Shown here piece after piece: positions 34,106-46,964 of a stretch of 64,000 nucleotides of DNA. Position numbers and translations under genes: made by a program. The stretch spans positions 38,581,430 to 38,645,429 of the forward strand of contig CM056588.1 of assembly GCA_029721435.1 (NCBI GenBank), written 5' to 3'. This DNA is from Gymnothorax reevesii (lineage: Eukaryota; Chordata; Actinopteri; Anguilliformes; Muraenidae). Below the pieces are notes generated by a model, which saw nothing but the letters and a program-made list of their open reading frames with translations, ran no database searches and had not been told where the DNA came from. The first letter of the stretch is position 1. Each line of letters begins with the position of its first letter.

Positions 34106-37100
34106 GTTGGGCTGCAGTGCACTCAGACAGGACATTGTCTCCATCCTTTCATACTGTTAATGTCACAGCCGCAGGCCGGTTCTGGCTTACGCTCAGAAAC
34201 CGCAAGCACTTAGAGCAGCACCAGAGACTTCTTGGAAATTTCTCTCTCCTCTCATTGTCTGTCTCTCAATCTCTCCCATCTCCCAGCCATCTCTTTATCT
34301 CCTCACTCCCCATCTCTTTCTTTCTTATGGTCTCTTTCACTGTCATTCTATCCCTTCCACCTCTCACCCTCCTGTTCTTTCACTCTTTCCCCCTCTCCCC
34401 TTCAGTCCTCGCTACTGATCCCCGTTTGTTAAGTTACTTCTAGCAGGCAGCTGCAGGGTTGAACCCGTATCGGGCAGTGTTTTGGGCGTGACCTGAATAA
34501 GAGACCAACACAACTGCGTTTCCCTTTTGAGGTTTTCCGGCGAAAGGCTATGATCGGGAAATGCTCGCTGGCCTGCGCTAAATAATTCATCACTAAACAC
34601 TTTAAAATAGAACGCTTGCTGTCGTACTATGTTTCAAATTAATTTTAAAGCTCCAAAGAGTGAAACTGGGCCCTTTTTTCCTTAGTCGTTTTACTCCAAT
34701 GAAATCAAAGAGCAGAGGCTGCATTGAGACAGTTTATTAGGCGTCTCACCTACACAGGGGAGAGCACAATTTAACCAGCCATGCTAGATAACTGTACCTG
34801 CATCCATAGGCCGGTGAAACGTATAAATAAAGCACAGCTGACCCCCCCCGGCCCTCTCGCTCCCCTTTGCTCAGGACACATTAAAGATGAGGAACAGAAA
34901 GCCCTCCGGCTGTCAGAGATGGGGTTGGGGGGCAGAAAGTGGGCAGGCTGACTATTTACATTTTTATGGAGGCCGCTCAACCAGGGAGGGTCTCAGCTGC
35001 AAGCAAGGCTTTATTGGCTCATGGATTAAGGCTGCCCCAGGATACGCCTGAGAAGAAGGGTTCAATAGAATTCCGACGGCCACCACAATAACCTTCAGTG
35101 TAGCAGGGCAACAGCAGGGCAAGGTTATTCATATATTGGCACGAAGATGAAGGCGAGGGTGTGTGTGTGGGGGTGTGTGTGGGGTGGGGCTGGGCGTGAG
35201 GCTAACCAAACACCCTCAACAGAAGCACAGAATGGTGGAAAGATATAAGGGCAGAAGCAACAGAGTAGAGGTTGGAAGGGGTGGTGTTGGAACGATATGC
35301 AAAAATACACATAATTCTTCCCTCTGCTCCCTCTTCGCTGCCCATTCTGTAGTATCCAGTTCAATTCAATTTTATTTGTATTGGACTCTTCATAGAAAGA
35401 CTGTCATAAAGATGCTTTACGAAGCAACGAAGGCCAGTGCCCAGCCTAATCCCCAAAATAGTATGAGGAGAGGAGATTGAGAAGGAAAGGAGTATTCATT
35501 TGAGCGCCACGGCACATTCTAAGACAGAGGCGGTAGAACTGAGGATGTAGAAGTGTGGTCAAATTGGAAAGAGGAGGAGTAACGGAAGGAAGGGGAGGAG
35601 TCAGATTGGTAAAAGGAAAGTAGAATTGTGAAAAAAACAATACAGCAAGCAAAGCAAGCTGGGTTTGACTTGGTAGTTGATTCCACCAGTTAACAGAAAA
35701 ACTAACCCCCAAATCTTTCAGAAATCTAAAAGGATTGTTTATTTTATTCAAAAGAATATAGACAAGTAATAAGGTAACCTCATCAACTCTACAAATCCCA
35801 TATGAAGTTTCAAAAGATGCAACTGTTTCATTCAAGCCCGCGGAACTTTAGGCCCATTGCAAATTCAAATGGAAATCCTAAGGTTTCCAAAGATCCAAAT
35901 ATGTCTTGGTGAATGATAGGGAAATGTGTCTAAAGTGATGAACAAGAAATTTTCTATTTGTCGTAATGCTGCAACCATAAAATAATGGCGTCCAAGGTTT
36001 GAATATTTCTCGCAATATAAATATTATGCAGCTTCAGAGAAGCGATGCAACCAGCAGATGCAGGATATGTATGTGGAATTGTCCCACAATATGGAAAAAT
36101 GCTTTTCTAACTCTGAACCTACTTAAGTGGAAATTCATGCAAAAATCAAAGTTTATGGGATTCATAGTTGTAAAATGCAAACCGCTGCAACACAGAAGTA
36201 GTATGCTGCATTGTAACCAAATGCTTGATCAGTCTTAATTGCCTCAACACCAAATGCAATACTTAACGCCCCGTTCCCCACCTCAACAAACGCCTCCTCT
36301 TCCCGTTTACGTAGTACTGCCCCAAATTGAGTATTGCACACTGATAGGATCGTTTTGAATGACATGACAACTGCTTCTAACCAATAAGAAGCCTGGAAAC
36401 TTTTCTTTTCTGTGACGGGGCTGTCATTACGTGTACAACGATAAAACAGCTGATGACTCGTCATTAGCAGCAGGACTTAATATAGCGCGCTAGACTTCGA
36501 TTTGAAGAGCATATGGCGGAAAATGTGAGAGCACTGCCCTTGTGCACATTTTCTAAGAATGAATTAAATATTGCAACATAAACACCAAGGAGGCTTTAGC
36601 TCCTGCTCTCAATTACCTGAGCCATATACGACTTATTTTCCAGCAAACCTGTCACTTTTCGAAATGCAACACCATTTATAGAATTTGAGTTATTACTGTA
36701 AATAATGTTGCCAAGGATACTTTGAGAGTTGAGAAGAGCAACCAGCCTTATTAATTGAAAGCCTGTTTCCCTAACTGCGGCATAATTTTGGCTCCCAATT
36801 GGATATAGGCACTGTCCCTTCTCGGATTGAAACTCACAGACCAAAACAGACCAAGATAAACCGAGCTAAACCAGGCAGTTCGGGCCCCATTAGGATACTT
36901 CACATTGGGCCCTAACACTCCAGGAAATATCATACTGTAATATTTCTTGAGGGCCCCTTGGTGGCTACTGACTCTTGAAGGCCCCTGGAATCATTCTGAC
37001 CCTGCCCATACCGCACTCGTCACAGCGAATCTTCCAGCAGCCTTCTGGTCCAGTTCAGCAAACAAATAACTCTTTGAAAGATGCTCCATAGCAGGTCTAA

Positions 37101-38370
37101 GAAAAGGAAACCGGGACTTAGCACAACTCTCTTTGAGGACTAATGTAATCTGTGGTCCACTTCCTGGTGGTACAAGGACATTAACTTCCAGTGCTGTGAG
37201 TCACTTGAATGCACACTAATCAACGAGTGTCACTCAAAGGGCCAAACTCATCCAAATGTGACATTAAAATATGCTTCAACATTGTTTCAGATCATGTGAA
37301 TACACAGCCTTTAGGAGAAGCTCTGCTCCATGAAAGCATGTTCAAAGCTCAAAACATTTTTGCGTATCACTGTGTCACTGTAAGAAAGTTTTCGCTCATC
37401 TTTATCTTTCCTGGAAGTCAACAAAACTTACCAAAAAGCTGGCTACTGAAGGCATAGTCGCAAAATTGTAAGTCAACTGGAAAGTAAATAGGTCACGTAG
37501 TCCATAGGGAAATATCATTGAGAACTGGCAGGATCATACATGTTTCGACATTTCTAATTCGGTTTAGTCAAGTAGCCGTTATACCATAGCATAATGACGC
37601 CACACTAACAGTTATAAGAGGATTCCTGACTGTGTCATCGGATTATCAACAGTGAGGAAACGGTTATTTTAGTATTTCACTTTGTAGTCCTCGGGGCGCT
37701 CTGCGACCTCTCAGCTCCAGCTCGCGTGCCTACAACGATCAATCAAAGTAAATAGACAATTTTGTAAAGGGTCTACTCATTTGTAGTAAATATACCAATA
37801 TCTTGACATGTTTTTGAGTAGTAATATAGATTGTCCCGGTCACCGAAAAACTAATATACTCACATCACTTTAAGATTTACACAGCAGTTTGCTAATCGAT
37901 TGTGAAAGGGTGGGGTTCGTATCCCTTCTCCGACGACATTGTTTGCTGGCTGTGTTCTCGTGCAGCAACACGCAGAAGGCACGCGCCTGCAGCAGATGAA
38001 CGGAGGTGCGGAAGGGGGGTGGGTGTTGAATGCCGCTTTTTCCCCCCCGAGTTTTAGGAACGCTGTTCGTCCCATCTAATTTGTACAATAGAAAACAGCG
38101 ACATGGAAACCAGAATTATCACTGCAACAAGTTCGATTTGTGCCAAATGTGGGGTTTTTTCCGTACTCTGAAAATGTCGACATTTAGTTTTTGCAGATTA
38201 CAACGGTGGTTCTGAGTAACGTCTTCGCTTTGATTTTGGCGAGTAATAAACCAAAAGTCTAACGAATTGAGAAGGCAAAAAGAAAGCCTGTTTTCAAGAG
38301 AAAGTCACAAAAACATAATTCCACGCAAGTTAGGGAAGGCTATGTAGACTTATTAAATTGTCAGCATTAC
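34106..38370. other. syt9 intron 1, segment next to exon 1
   Basis: Contains a CT-rich patch (34230-34410), a C-run near 34843, a GT-rich patch (35158-35195) and at 35358-35385 the word TTCAATTCAATTTTATTTGTAT, frequent in interspersed fish repeats. No coding exon was detected. The intron's donor GT is at 38370-38369. Confidence 0.5.
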
Positions 38371-38518
38371 CTGAGTCGGAATATCTTGGTCTTGCGAGAT
38401 CGCGAAAATAATATATGAAATCCAAACAGTTGTCGCTTTGCACTTCACCCTTAGAGCAGAGATCCGACAAGAGTTCCAGTGCCTTTTGACAAATCCCGTC
38501 CTCTCTGTCTCCAGGCAT
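38371..38518 (-). CDS. syt9: Synaptotagmin-9 coding exon 1 (start codon, N-terminal segment)
   Basis: This is the first coding exon of a synaptotagmin, a membrane-anchored calcium sensor of vesicle exocytosis. The ATG at 38518 on the minus strand opens a 49-residue segment beginning MPGDREDG and ending ..RPRYSDS plus one base. Three cysteines (C10, C21, C31) lie in the short lumenal N-terminus, as is typical of the Syt3/6/9/10 group, where such cysteines support disulfide dimers. The pattern CQ.AL.LL..LC..G...D.C.DFIY.FRD.ARPR matches vertebrate Syt9 better than Syt3, 6 or 10. The exon ends CTCAG|GTAATG, with the donor at 38370-38369, phase 1, and exon 2 begins AT, completing an Asp codon. 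An upstream in-frame Met at 38734 was rejected because the extension runs through a homopolymer and lacks family similarity. The purine at -3 suits initiation. Syt9 was called Syt5 in some older literature. Confidence 0.9.
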
Positions 38519-38960
38519 TTCCCACCAGCATCCTTCTGAATGGACCGGTTTTTCGGCAGCTCCACGGCTCTCTGAACGCCTTGTCAGACAGCTCCGGCGC
38601 CTCACACACTTGCTCGCCACGAAGAGCTCTTCATCGCAAAAAAAAAAAAAAAAGCCAATGTGGAGGACCAAAGCACCTTTTGAAATCCCGTAGCCCTCAA
38701 ACGTATCAAGAATCGCTGCTTTGTTTTCTCCCACGGACCAGAGTTAACGTCGTAGAGTATTTTAGCAGGACGGGTTTTTAGAAAATCGTTCGAACTCCAG
38801 ATTATTCTCTCCTGTTTCTGATTCAAGAAGTAAAAAATGCCACAGGTTGAATTAAGCAACGCTGCTCTTCCGAAATCTCCGTACGCTGTCCACGACCCTT
38901 TGGTACTGAAACGCAGCGCTCGAGTGGAGCCTACATGAATGGCGGGGGCCCTTAACTCAG
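38519..38960 (-). promoter_or_regulatory. syt9: syt9 5' leader / proximal upstream region
   Basis: Sequence directly upstream of the start codon in gene orientation, containing the 5' UTR and probably the promoter. It is somewhat richer in CpG than its surroundings (CTCCGGCGCC, CGCAGCGCTCGAG). No TATA box or confident transcription start could be placed. On the sense strand a T17 tract sits about 120 bases before the ATG (38654-38638). Confidence 0.45.
38638..38654. repeat. 17-bp A/T homopolymer in the syt9 leader
   Basis: A17 on the plus strand, U17 in any syt9 transcript that starts upstream of it. Confidence 0.95.
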
Positions 38961-41039
38961 TAATTTCTCAATGTGCGTGCCCAGGGATTTCCAGGACAAA
39001 ACAATTCATCTCGTGAACGACTCTGCTCCCTCTCTCATCATTTCTCTCCAGACTCCATCCAGGCTTCATAGTTTGGCAAGTGCCGCCGCGCTGGATTCCA
39101 TTAACATGCCAGGATCGTGACCTTCATAATAAGTTAATTTTAAGTCAAAGTTCAATGTCCTTTAATAAGTGATCTTTCACTAAAATTAACACAATTGCAG
39201 ATATTATTCACAGAAAATAAATCAAAGCACTGGAGTAGGTCTTTTAAACATGTTATAGACGTGGATTTTAGTCTTTTTTTGTGTGTGTTGAGAGAACATA
39301 AGATTCATAATGACATGGAGCTGAACTTTGGGACCCAAGAACATAGGGTTTAATGAACACAGAAATTACCTCTGAGGTGAAAACTGAAGCTGCCAGCTCC
39401 AGTTGCACAGAACAGCGGTCTCTCAAACTACAATCAAGTCAGATTTATTTGAAACTGTCAAATAAACTGGTCCCCAACAACTGAATAAAGTAACTTACAC
39501 TGAGCTTGATTTATGAATTTGGCCTAAAACCATAAACTTCAATTAACTTTACTTAAAACCTTTGTGTAGAGTCAGATTATCATGTCAACTAATTCAGTTT
39601 GGAGAAAACATTGTTTCAGAGCCTGTGAAAATCTTTGAAGGGAATGCTTAAGGAACAACAGGTCAAATCACATCTTCAGCATGGGAAACGCACAAATAGC
39701 GCAATCAGTCAATTTTCTGCAAACCTGCCAAGCTGTGGCATGTAAATAATACATAATTTCAACAGCTTTCCTCAGCTTCAAGCTAAAGAGCAGAATCAAT
39801 AAATCACAAGGAAACTGTTTTCTCATGCATTTTTATTTTACTCAGGTGTTGACCTGTCATGGCCACTAGCATAGTAATGCAAAGTGCTTGCAACAACAAA
39901 AGCTTAACTGCAGACCTTAGACCACAATCCGTGTAAGGTTCATGAGTTGGGTAAATAATTGATGGTATACCCATAACTCATGTAGGATATGAATACATGA
40001 TGAGAAACTGCCCAGTGCCTCATGTCTGCAGAAATACGGCATGGCATATGAAATATTGCTTACTCATATCCTGCAGAAGTTTAACAGTGATCCTTCTTGC
40101 AAGAGTCATCTTGCTATGAGATAGGAACACACTAATCGGGGGAAAGGACAATTACAAACAGAGATTGTAACCCTGGCACCAGTACTAAGGTACTACAAGC
40201 TATTCAGCCCACCATGTAAATTACATAAAGGGCACTAGATCTGGGGTGTGTTACGCTGCAAATAACTCATGAAGGGGTTGTGCTAACCCTGAACTTCTAA
40301 AGAAGCTGCAAATGTAGATTTGCAAGTGGTGGATGGTTGAGAGAGAGAGAGAGAGATAAAAAAACTTAGATAAAAACCAGCGATAGCTAGTGATGCTCAG
40401 GTCAGGGACGCAATGTGTGTCTTTACCTATGAGGTTCAAAACTATTGTGGGTCATAAACGCTCAGCTGAGCACAGACCAGGAAGCATGATTCTCCTATTT
40501 TCTGTGAGCAACCAGAGCACAATGTGCTAGCATGGCAAAATACCTTCGCATTAGATATCACTCTGAGGTCCTTGCACCTAAAAATGAATTCTAGGTGGAG
40601 GTTCCAGGACCATGGGCTTTGGCAAGTGAGATGTGAAAGAGTATGGGCCTGACTTACAGAGACTTTTATTATGTAAAAAACCATTTAGCACACACAAAAT
40701 CTAATAACATGCCCATTGATAGGCCAAGGTGGTTGTTTTCCACCTGTTACTGGGCATGTTATTGGTTTGCATTAATGAGAAGGTTTTGCACCCAAATGAG
40801 GCCTAATGGCTGTAGAAACCCATAAATAGGGTTTCAGGGTGGCTCGTTCTATTCCGACAAAACTCTAGAGAGTGGAAAGGCCCAATACTCAAGTAACCAA
40901 TTGAGAGTGAGAATCTCTCATGGGTAATACATGTGTAACAGTACTACCAATGGAGGCATCTGTTTGGCTGGGCCACTGTCTCCTTACCCATCACTGACCC
41001 CTGCTAGTCATTCAGGTATTTTTAATTCTTATTTTTTCA
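38961..41039. other. Upstream intergenic DNA without recognised features
   Basis: AT-rich. A short GA run lies at 40338-40356. No supported gene. Confidence 0.4.
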
Positions 41040-41395
41040 CGCAGCTTTGTTGATACTCAATCATCATTAGTCAATTACGGCACTTTATGGCCCGTTACTT
41101 CTGATTTACAGACTATTTCTCTGAATAACAGACCACTAGTTTGCAGTATACGCAGTTCCAACCAAAGACTTTCACGTAATAAGATCATTTTTAAATCGAT
41201 AAAATCATTTTTAAATCATTCAATAATTTCTTTTGAAATATTGATCTCTTTTGTACGTAGCCATGTAATAAGCAGGAAAACTGCACCGCGAGTGGATCAT
41301 TGCTATGAAATAATACCCCTCAAGCTGGTGTTGAGTTTCTGTTTCATCCTGACAGAGTTTATTTCACAATAATGACCAGCTCACTGTACATTATC
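41040..41395. repeat. Interspersed repeat, copy 1
   Basis: Starts near TACTCAATCATCATTAGTCAATTACGGCA and ends CACAATAATGACCAGCTCACTGTACATTAT. A related copy lies at 55480-55880 with the same beginning (GGTCAATTGCGGCATCCTATGG) and the same end (CAATAATGACCTGCTCAATGTACATTAT). Probably a non-autonomous DNA transposon. Confidence 0.6.
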
Positions 41396-41619
41396 TCTTA
41401 CATAATGAACAGGAAGGGCAGGGATAGTCTGCACTGGGCCAGGGGAACCACAGGGTCTTCTGGTTTTTTTTTTTTTGTCACTTTAACAGAATGACCACTC
41501 TAGAACCAAGCTTCCTGGTGACGCAAGTTGATTGTGTAATCGACCACTTTAATAAATCAAAAAGTGCCATGGAGCTATGCGAACTGCATCAACGAACTAT
41601 GGCATAAAAATAAACACCA

Positions 41620-41762
41620 GCGAGAGAAAGATGCAGAGAGATAGAGTTACAGTGAGTGATTGAGAGTGATAAAGGGAAAGAAGAAAGAGAACGAGAGAGT
41701 GTGAGTGAAAGAGAGAACAAGGGAGAGAAATAGTGTGAGAGAGAAAGAGAGTGACAGACAGT
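41620..41762. repeat. Degenerate GA-rich tract
   Basis: AGAGAGA/AGTGAG words with interruptions; low complexity. Confidence 0.8.
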
Positions 41763-44190
41763 GGATGCTCACTGCTGCTCTTCACATTCAAGTCTGCTTT
41801 CAAGGTCTCCATGGCAACAAATACACATAAGTGAAGTGCCTTGGTGAATCTCTTCCTCGTGCCTTGGCACATGATGCGGCCGAAGTTTCAGCCAATGGCC
41901 ACACAGCTTGGAGGAACACCACGGCACAACCCACACAGAGGGATTCTCCGACCCCCTCCTGGGCACTAAGACTTCAGAAACAAGTACAAATCTTACTTGT
42001 CACTTTACTTCCTGTTCCATACTTCTCTTGACACAGTCATTTCACTCTGTGTTCCTGGCTTGTTCATCTCGTATTGTCCGTCATTCGTCAATTTTAATTT
42101 AAAATGCTTTATTGACACAATATATTTAAAAAAAAAATCAACAACACATGAACAATCCATTGTCAAAGCATATCTGTGAGTCAGAATTACAGCAACAATG
42201 CAACAATGACCCTGCAAAGATGACATTTTTAAAATAATTTCACACTTTCCTCCTTACCCTACATCAGCCTAACCTGGAGATTTAACTCTCTCAGGTGTGC
42301 AGTCACAATTATGCTCTAAAATGGGGGAGGGGGGGTCAGAGGAGAAGCCTCTTTGGACCCTAGTGGTCTGAGTTCTCTGCAAAATTGTAATGATTGTGTC
42401 ACTGAGCCACTGTAGAATGTATACACTATTAGTTTTAACATTACTATTATCAGAGTTAATTTTAGACTAAACGTTTTGCTGTATATCGCTTCAGTCAGTG
42501 CAGTGAATGTCAGCCGCCTGCTTGCCTGCCTGATACGGCGTATAAGAACGTGTAACCGTACCCATCCCTCCACAGGGACCTCAGAAGTGTAGCCGAAAGG
42601 CAAGACTCACTCAGCCGGCGAGATGGATTGGTGAAGACAGGCGAATAATTACATCGATAGAAGGCTCAGCTTAGACGTGATATGAATAAAGTGCTTTTTC
42701 TCACTCGAGACGCAGAGGCACGTTTATCTGATCAATTCAAACTTAATTTATTTCAAAGAAACATTGAACTCCCTGTTCATCTTGGAGGACTATATTACCG
42801 TCCAATTTTTACACCAGCTCCTCAAGTTCACTTTTTTGAACCATCATGGAAAACAGGGACTATGTACTTTATGACAGTAATGTTGCATGATGTAAAAGTG
42901 TTTGGTTATCATTGGGTCAAATTACATTCAGTACCAAGAAGCGCTAACTCTCAAGATTGCTGTGGCCAGGAGCCATTTGATTCTCCTGCTCAGCATTATC
43001 ATCATCATCATTATTATTCATCCCGTAGACCTCTCTCTAGGAGCTACTGCTCTTGCCAGTTGTACTCAGTGCCAGCCAGAGACAATGGCCTCCAATTAAC
43101 CTCACTCTGAATAAACAATGAGAGCATATCTCACAAAAATAATGCATTTCTGCAAACAAGAAAAAAACACCGCCCTGGATGTTGAAAAAAAAATTCTGCT
43201 AACTTCCCCAAAAGGCCTCATATGACCAAATTTGAGGGTGCTGAGTTAATAAATGCAAGTAAGAAGTTTCTGTCACATACAGTTTTTTTTTCCACATAAT
43301 AAAAATGAAGATTTTCCTAATTTTATGAATATACATTGGCTTTTATGCACTGATCAAAACCGCAAAAAAATGCTGTTTGGGTGTAGTGAAACACTGACAG
43401 ATGTAGGAGAAAACAGCTGGATCATGTTTGCAATTTCATCTGTCAATGACTGTATTACTATGCCTAAAATCAAGATTATGCATAAAATAATGACTGTAGA
43501 ATCATTCATACATGTGAAAATCAGCTGAGCATTGAATAGTTCTCTCCTGGCTCAGAGGAAGATGGAAATCATGTCTTTGTGGCAGTTCTGGTGATTAAGG
43601 GATGATCCAAGACTTCCTAATCTTACAAGTGTTCTGAAGTTGTTGTCAAAAGTGACAATGCCATGAAATGCACATCATGTGAGAGAATGTGAAGTGCTAG
43701 AGCGAAACGAACTCTATTTTTTGGAATCAGCACAACAAAATTAGTAAGAAACAAGTTATATTCAGCAGAAATAATGCAAGGCAGAGTAATGAATGTTCTT
43801 TGCAATGTTTTCCTCATGAAATGAAGAGTTTGTTTCCTAGTAAGTGCCAAAATTACAAAAATTGAGATAGACCATAAGGCGATAACTTTGTGCTTCCAAC
43901 ACATGGTGCAGAAAATCAGTTTTTTGAAATTCATACTGTAAGGTGTATTTTTTCATGGTCAAAGTTTGTGTTTTTCTTTGAAATGCAATAGGCACCAACA
44001 TAGAAAAAGCTGATTTACTCAAAATGAGTAGAATGGATATATTACGTTTTGGAAGCAAACTCTTCAAATAGCCAAACAGTCATATGTACATTCAGGTTTT
44101 GTGCCTAACAGAAGCATAGCAAAAATAAATAATGTCTTAAACAGGAAAATCTTAAGATGACTCCATAGATGGGCCTTGTCTAAAGTGAAC
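41763..44190. other. Intergenic DNA with one unexplained open frame
   Basis: The 142-codon plus-strand frame at 42682-43110 (MNKVLFLTRDAEARLSDQ...) shows no domain I recognise, ends in a low-complexity His/Ser-rich tail caused by a CAT repeat, and has no flanking splice or promoter signal. It is listed here rather than as a gene. Confidence 0.4.
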
Positions 44191-44194
44191 ACAA

Positions 44195-44330
44195 TGGACA
44201 TCTGGACGCTGATATGCTCCAAAAATCTGTCTGTTGTTGGCAGGCAACATTTCGATCCATAACATCTTCCTCAGGCAAATCTTCCTTGACTGAGGGAGAT
44301 CCTGAGGATGGAAATGTCGTTGGCCGAGAA
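44195..44330. repeat. Penelope-like terminal segment (tentative)
   Basis: AACATTTCGATCCATAACATCTTCCTCAGGCAAATC (complement CCTGAGGAAGATG..GAAATGTT) has the wording common at the ends of fish Penelope-like elements. No reverse transcriptase is present nearby. Confidence 0.3.
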
Positions 44331-45039
44331 TAAAAAGATTTCAGGTGCCGAACGCTGCGCAGGCCTCCGTCGTGCCTCGATTTATATTTTCTATTTTTTG
44401 TCGCGCCTCTGAGTATTTTTGCTTGGATGGGCACACATTTTCGCTTTTCTCCTGTAATCTTGACTAATATGGGCCCAGAAAAATATGACAATGAAGGAAT
44501 TTCTGAGGCTGCGGGGCTGAATGCAAAATCTTCTCATACAGTCCAAAATCTCCGGAAGGTGCCGGAACACATGCATTTGACCGTCCCATATGCCGCCACG
44601 GTCCTCTCTCTGGCCCTCCTCGTGTGAATGAGGGCTGACCCGTTTCCATGGCAGCTAAATCAAAACTGCTCCCCAACATTACTCACAGTCAGCCCAGCTG
44701 GGAGGGAAGAACTAATAAGATTACCTTGACGGCGCAGTTTCTCTAAATGGACGCTGCCTTCTGAAACCTCTGCTCCAACATGGCCAGCAGTGCACCGCAC
44801 GCCGAAATCTGTACATCAGACAGAGCTGTGTTTTTCCACTGAGGAAAGAGATTTCCTTTCTTGTCTGCCTGTGACTTTTCAGTAGTAATTGTACCAGAAG
44901 AGATCACAATCAAATGCGTCCTTTGTACTTCTAAAAGGAAAACTTCAAACGAATACCGTAAAGCCTGGAGTGTGTCCGTGTGCTGGAACCAAAAAGAGTT
45001 GTTGTTTTTTTCGTTGCTGTTTCACTGAGATCCAAAAAG

Positions 45040-45400
45040 GCTTTATGTGCGTGTGTTATTGTGTTCATGCCGTGTGTGTATGTGGTGTGGGCACTGGGTG
45101 TGAGTATGCGATGAGCGTGCATGTGTGCGGACTTGTGTTCGTAGGTGCATGCATGTGTTTGTGTGTGCTTGTGTGCACAGGTGTACTTGTGTGAGTGTGT
45201 GCAGGATCGTGAATGGGAGTGTGAATGTGTGTGTTTGAGATAATGGCGCTGAGCATGAGATTGTGAGCACACATGACAGCATGTGTGTGTTCATCTGTGC
45301 GCAAATTTGTTTGACTCTGTGATTCTCTTGTGCATGTGTGTTCGTTTCCCTGTGTGAATTACGCAAGTTTGCGCGCATGAGTTCATGCATGCATTTCCCA
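45040..45400. repeat. Degenerate TG-rich low-complexity tract
   Basis: Dominated by GTGTGTG, GTGTGC and GCATG words. The overlapping His/Thr-rich frames on the minus strand are artefacts of this composition. Confidence 0.85.
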
Positions 45401-45566
45401 CAAGAGACGCGAGCACTAAGAACAACATCCCCTCCCACAAAGTGTGCGGCAGGAATCTCCTTCCCCCCCCCCCGGCTCAGGCCTATTTGTTAAAGGTTCC
45501 TTGCTCATTATGCAGGTGTAGTTTAGGATTTACATCAAACTGCAGGAAAAATATGCAAATGGACTA

Positions 45567-46788
45567 CAACCTTAAATCAGGAAAAGTTGGGATGGTGTGT
45601 TGAATTAAAATTAAAACTGAAAGTAGTGATTTGTATATTATCTTTAACTTAAATTACCTGGAAAACAATGCCACGGCACATTATTTGATCTTTCTCCACA
45701 TGAATTTTATTGGTTTTCCGGAATAAAGACATTGCAATTTTGATTCTCCCAAAAATCTGGGACTGTATTTACCCCTTTTAACATTGTCATTCTTTTCACA
45801 AAACTTATCAATTATTTATGGACTGAGGACACCAAATAATTCAGTGTTTCAGGGGTAGTTTTGCCCCATTCTTCCTGCAAATAAGTCTTAAAGTGCACAA
45901 CAGAGCAGGGCCTTTTCACCAATTTTCACCCTCCTCTTAGGTGGTCATGCCTTTGTAATGCATGCATATTGCACTTTTATATTGTCCGGCTGAAATATGC
46001 ATGGGCATGCTGGGAAAAGATGCATCTGCTCCAGATGCCTCTGAATCCAGAGAAGTTGATGGTGTTTCTGGACACTGTAAATTTCAGAATTCCTTTTTGC
46101 ATAGCAAAGATTTAACTGGCACTTGTGCCATAACTATGTATTGCAGTTCCTAGCAAAGGTTTTCCAAAGAAACTCTGAGCCCATGTAGTTTAATCACTGC
46201 TTATTTCGCTTATAAATAAATGACAGCTCTTGATGCAGAGCTGTCAGACTGATTGGATATCACAAGCATTTTGCTGAGGCTTGCACCCTTACCCTTCATG
46301 TACTAAAGTCCTCCAGAGTAATTGAATATTTTAATTACATTTTGCACCGTAGAGGATAAAATATCCATCCCTTCCAACCTTTCTTTGAAGAACACTTTTT
46401 AAACATTGTTTTACACATTTGTGGGCACATTTATTGATGCTCAGCCGATCTTTGCTCCTGAAGAACTATAGGCCTTTTCTAAATGCTGCTTCTGTACTAA
46501 ATCACAAATACAATCACCAACTGTTCAAATCCAACTATTATTTTAATTTCTATTTATTAATTGGCCTAAATTGCACCTGGCCCAACTTTTGTTTTGGAAT
46601 AAGTTGCCAGCTCGAATGGCAGGAATAGATGTACATTAAAAAATAAAATAAAGTTGATGAAACAAAGCAATACACAGTATCTTATCTTCATACTGTCTGC
46701 AATTACATACAAGTCATTGTAAAAGTAAATATTACTGCTTTCCAATTTTACGTGGATTTTTCATACCGTCCCAACTGTTTTGGGGTTG
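45567..46788 (-). mobile_element. Decayed Tc1/mariner element
   Basis: The terminal repeats are CAACCTTAAATCAGGAAAAG.. at the left and ..CCCAACTGTTTTGGGGTTG at the right, with TA flanking both (45565-45566 and 46789-46790). Interior words such as CAGTGTTTCAGGGGTAGTTTTGCCCCATTCTTCCTGCAAATAAG correspond to the antisense transposase strand of a very common fish Tc1/mariner family. No continuous transposase frame survives. Confidence 0.8.
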
Positions 46789-46964
46789 TAATTAGGGCCC
46801 CTGTCACTGAAACGACTTAAGTAAATATCAGGGCATATAAAAACAAACTATGTTAAACAATTGTTTAACTGAATGAAAATTGTTCCAACAAATGAAGTAA
46901 ATAAGTTAGCTTAGGTTCCGGAGCAGGGCCACGCCTTAACTTCACCTTCAATCACCTGACAAGC

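Noticed and set aside
38545..38580. Possible RE1/NRSF silencer element just upstream of the syt9 start codon
   Set aside because: TTCAGAGAGCCGTGGAGCTG only partly matches the consensus and needs a gap; not supportable.
44931..45438. Overlapping His/Thr-rich minus-strand frames
   Set aside because: Low-complexity TG-rich DNA with no family similarity.
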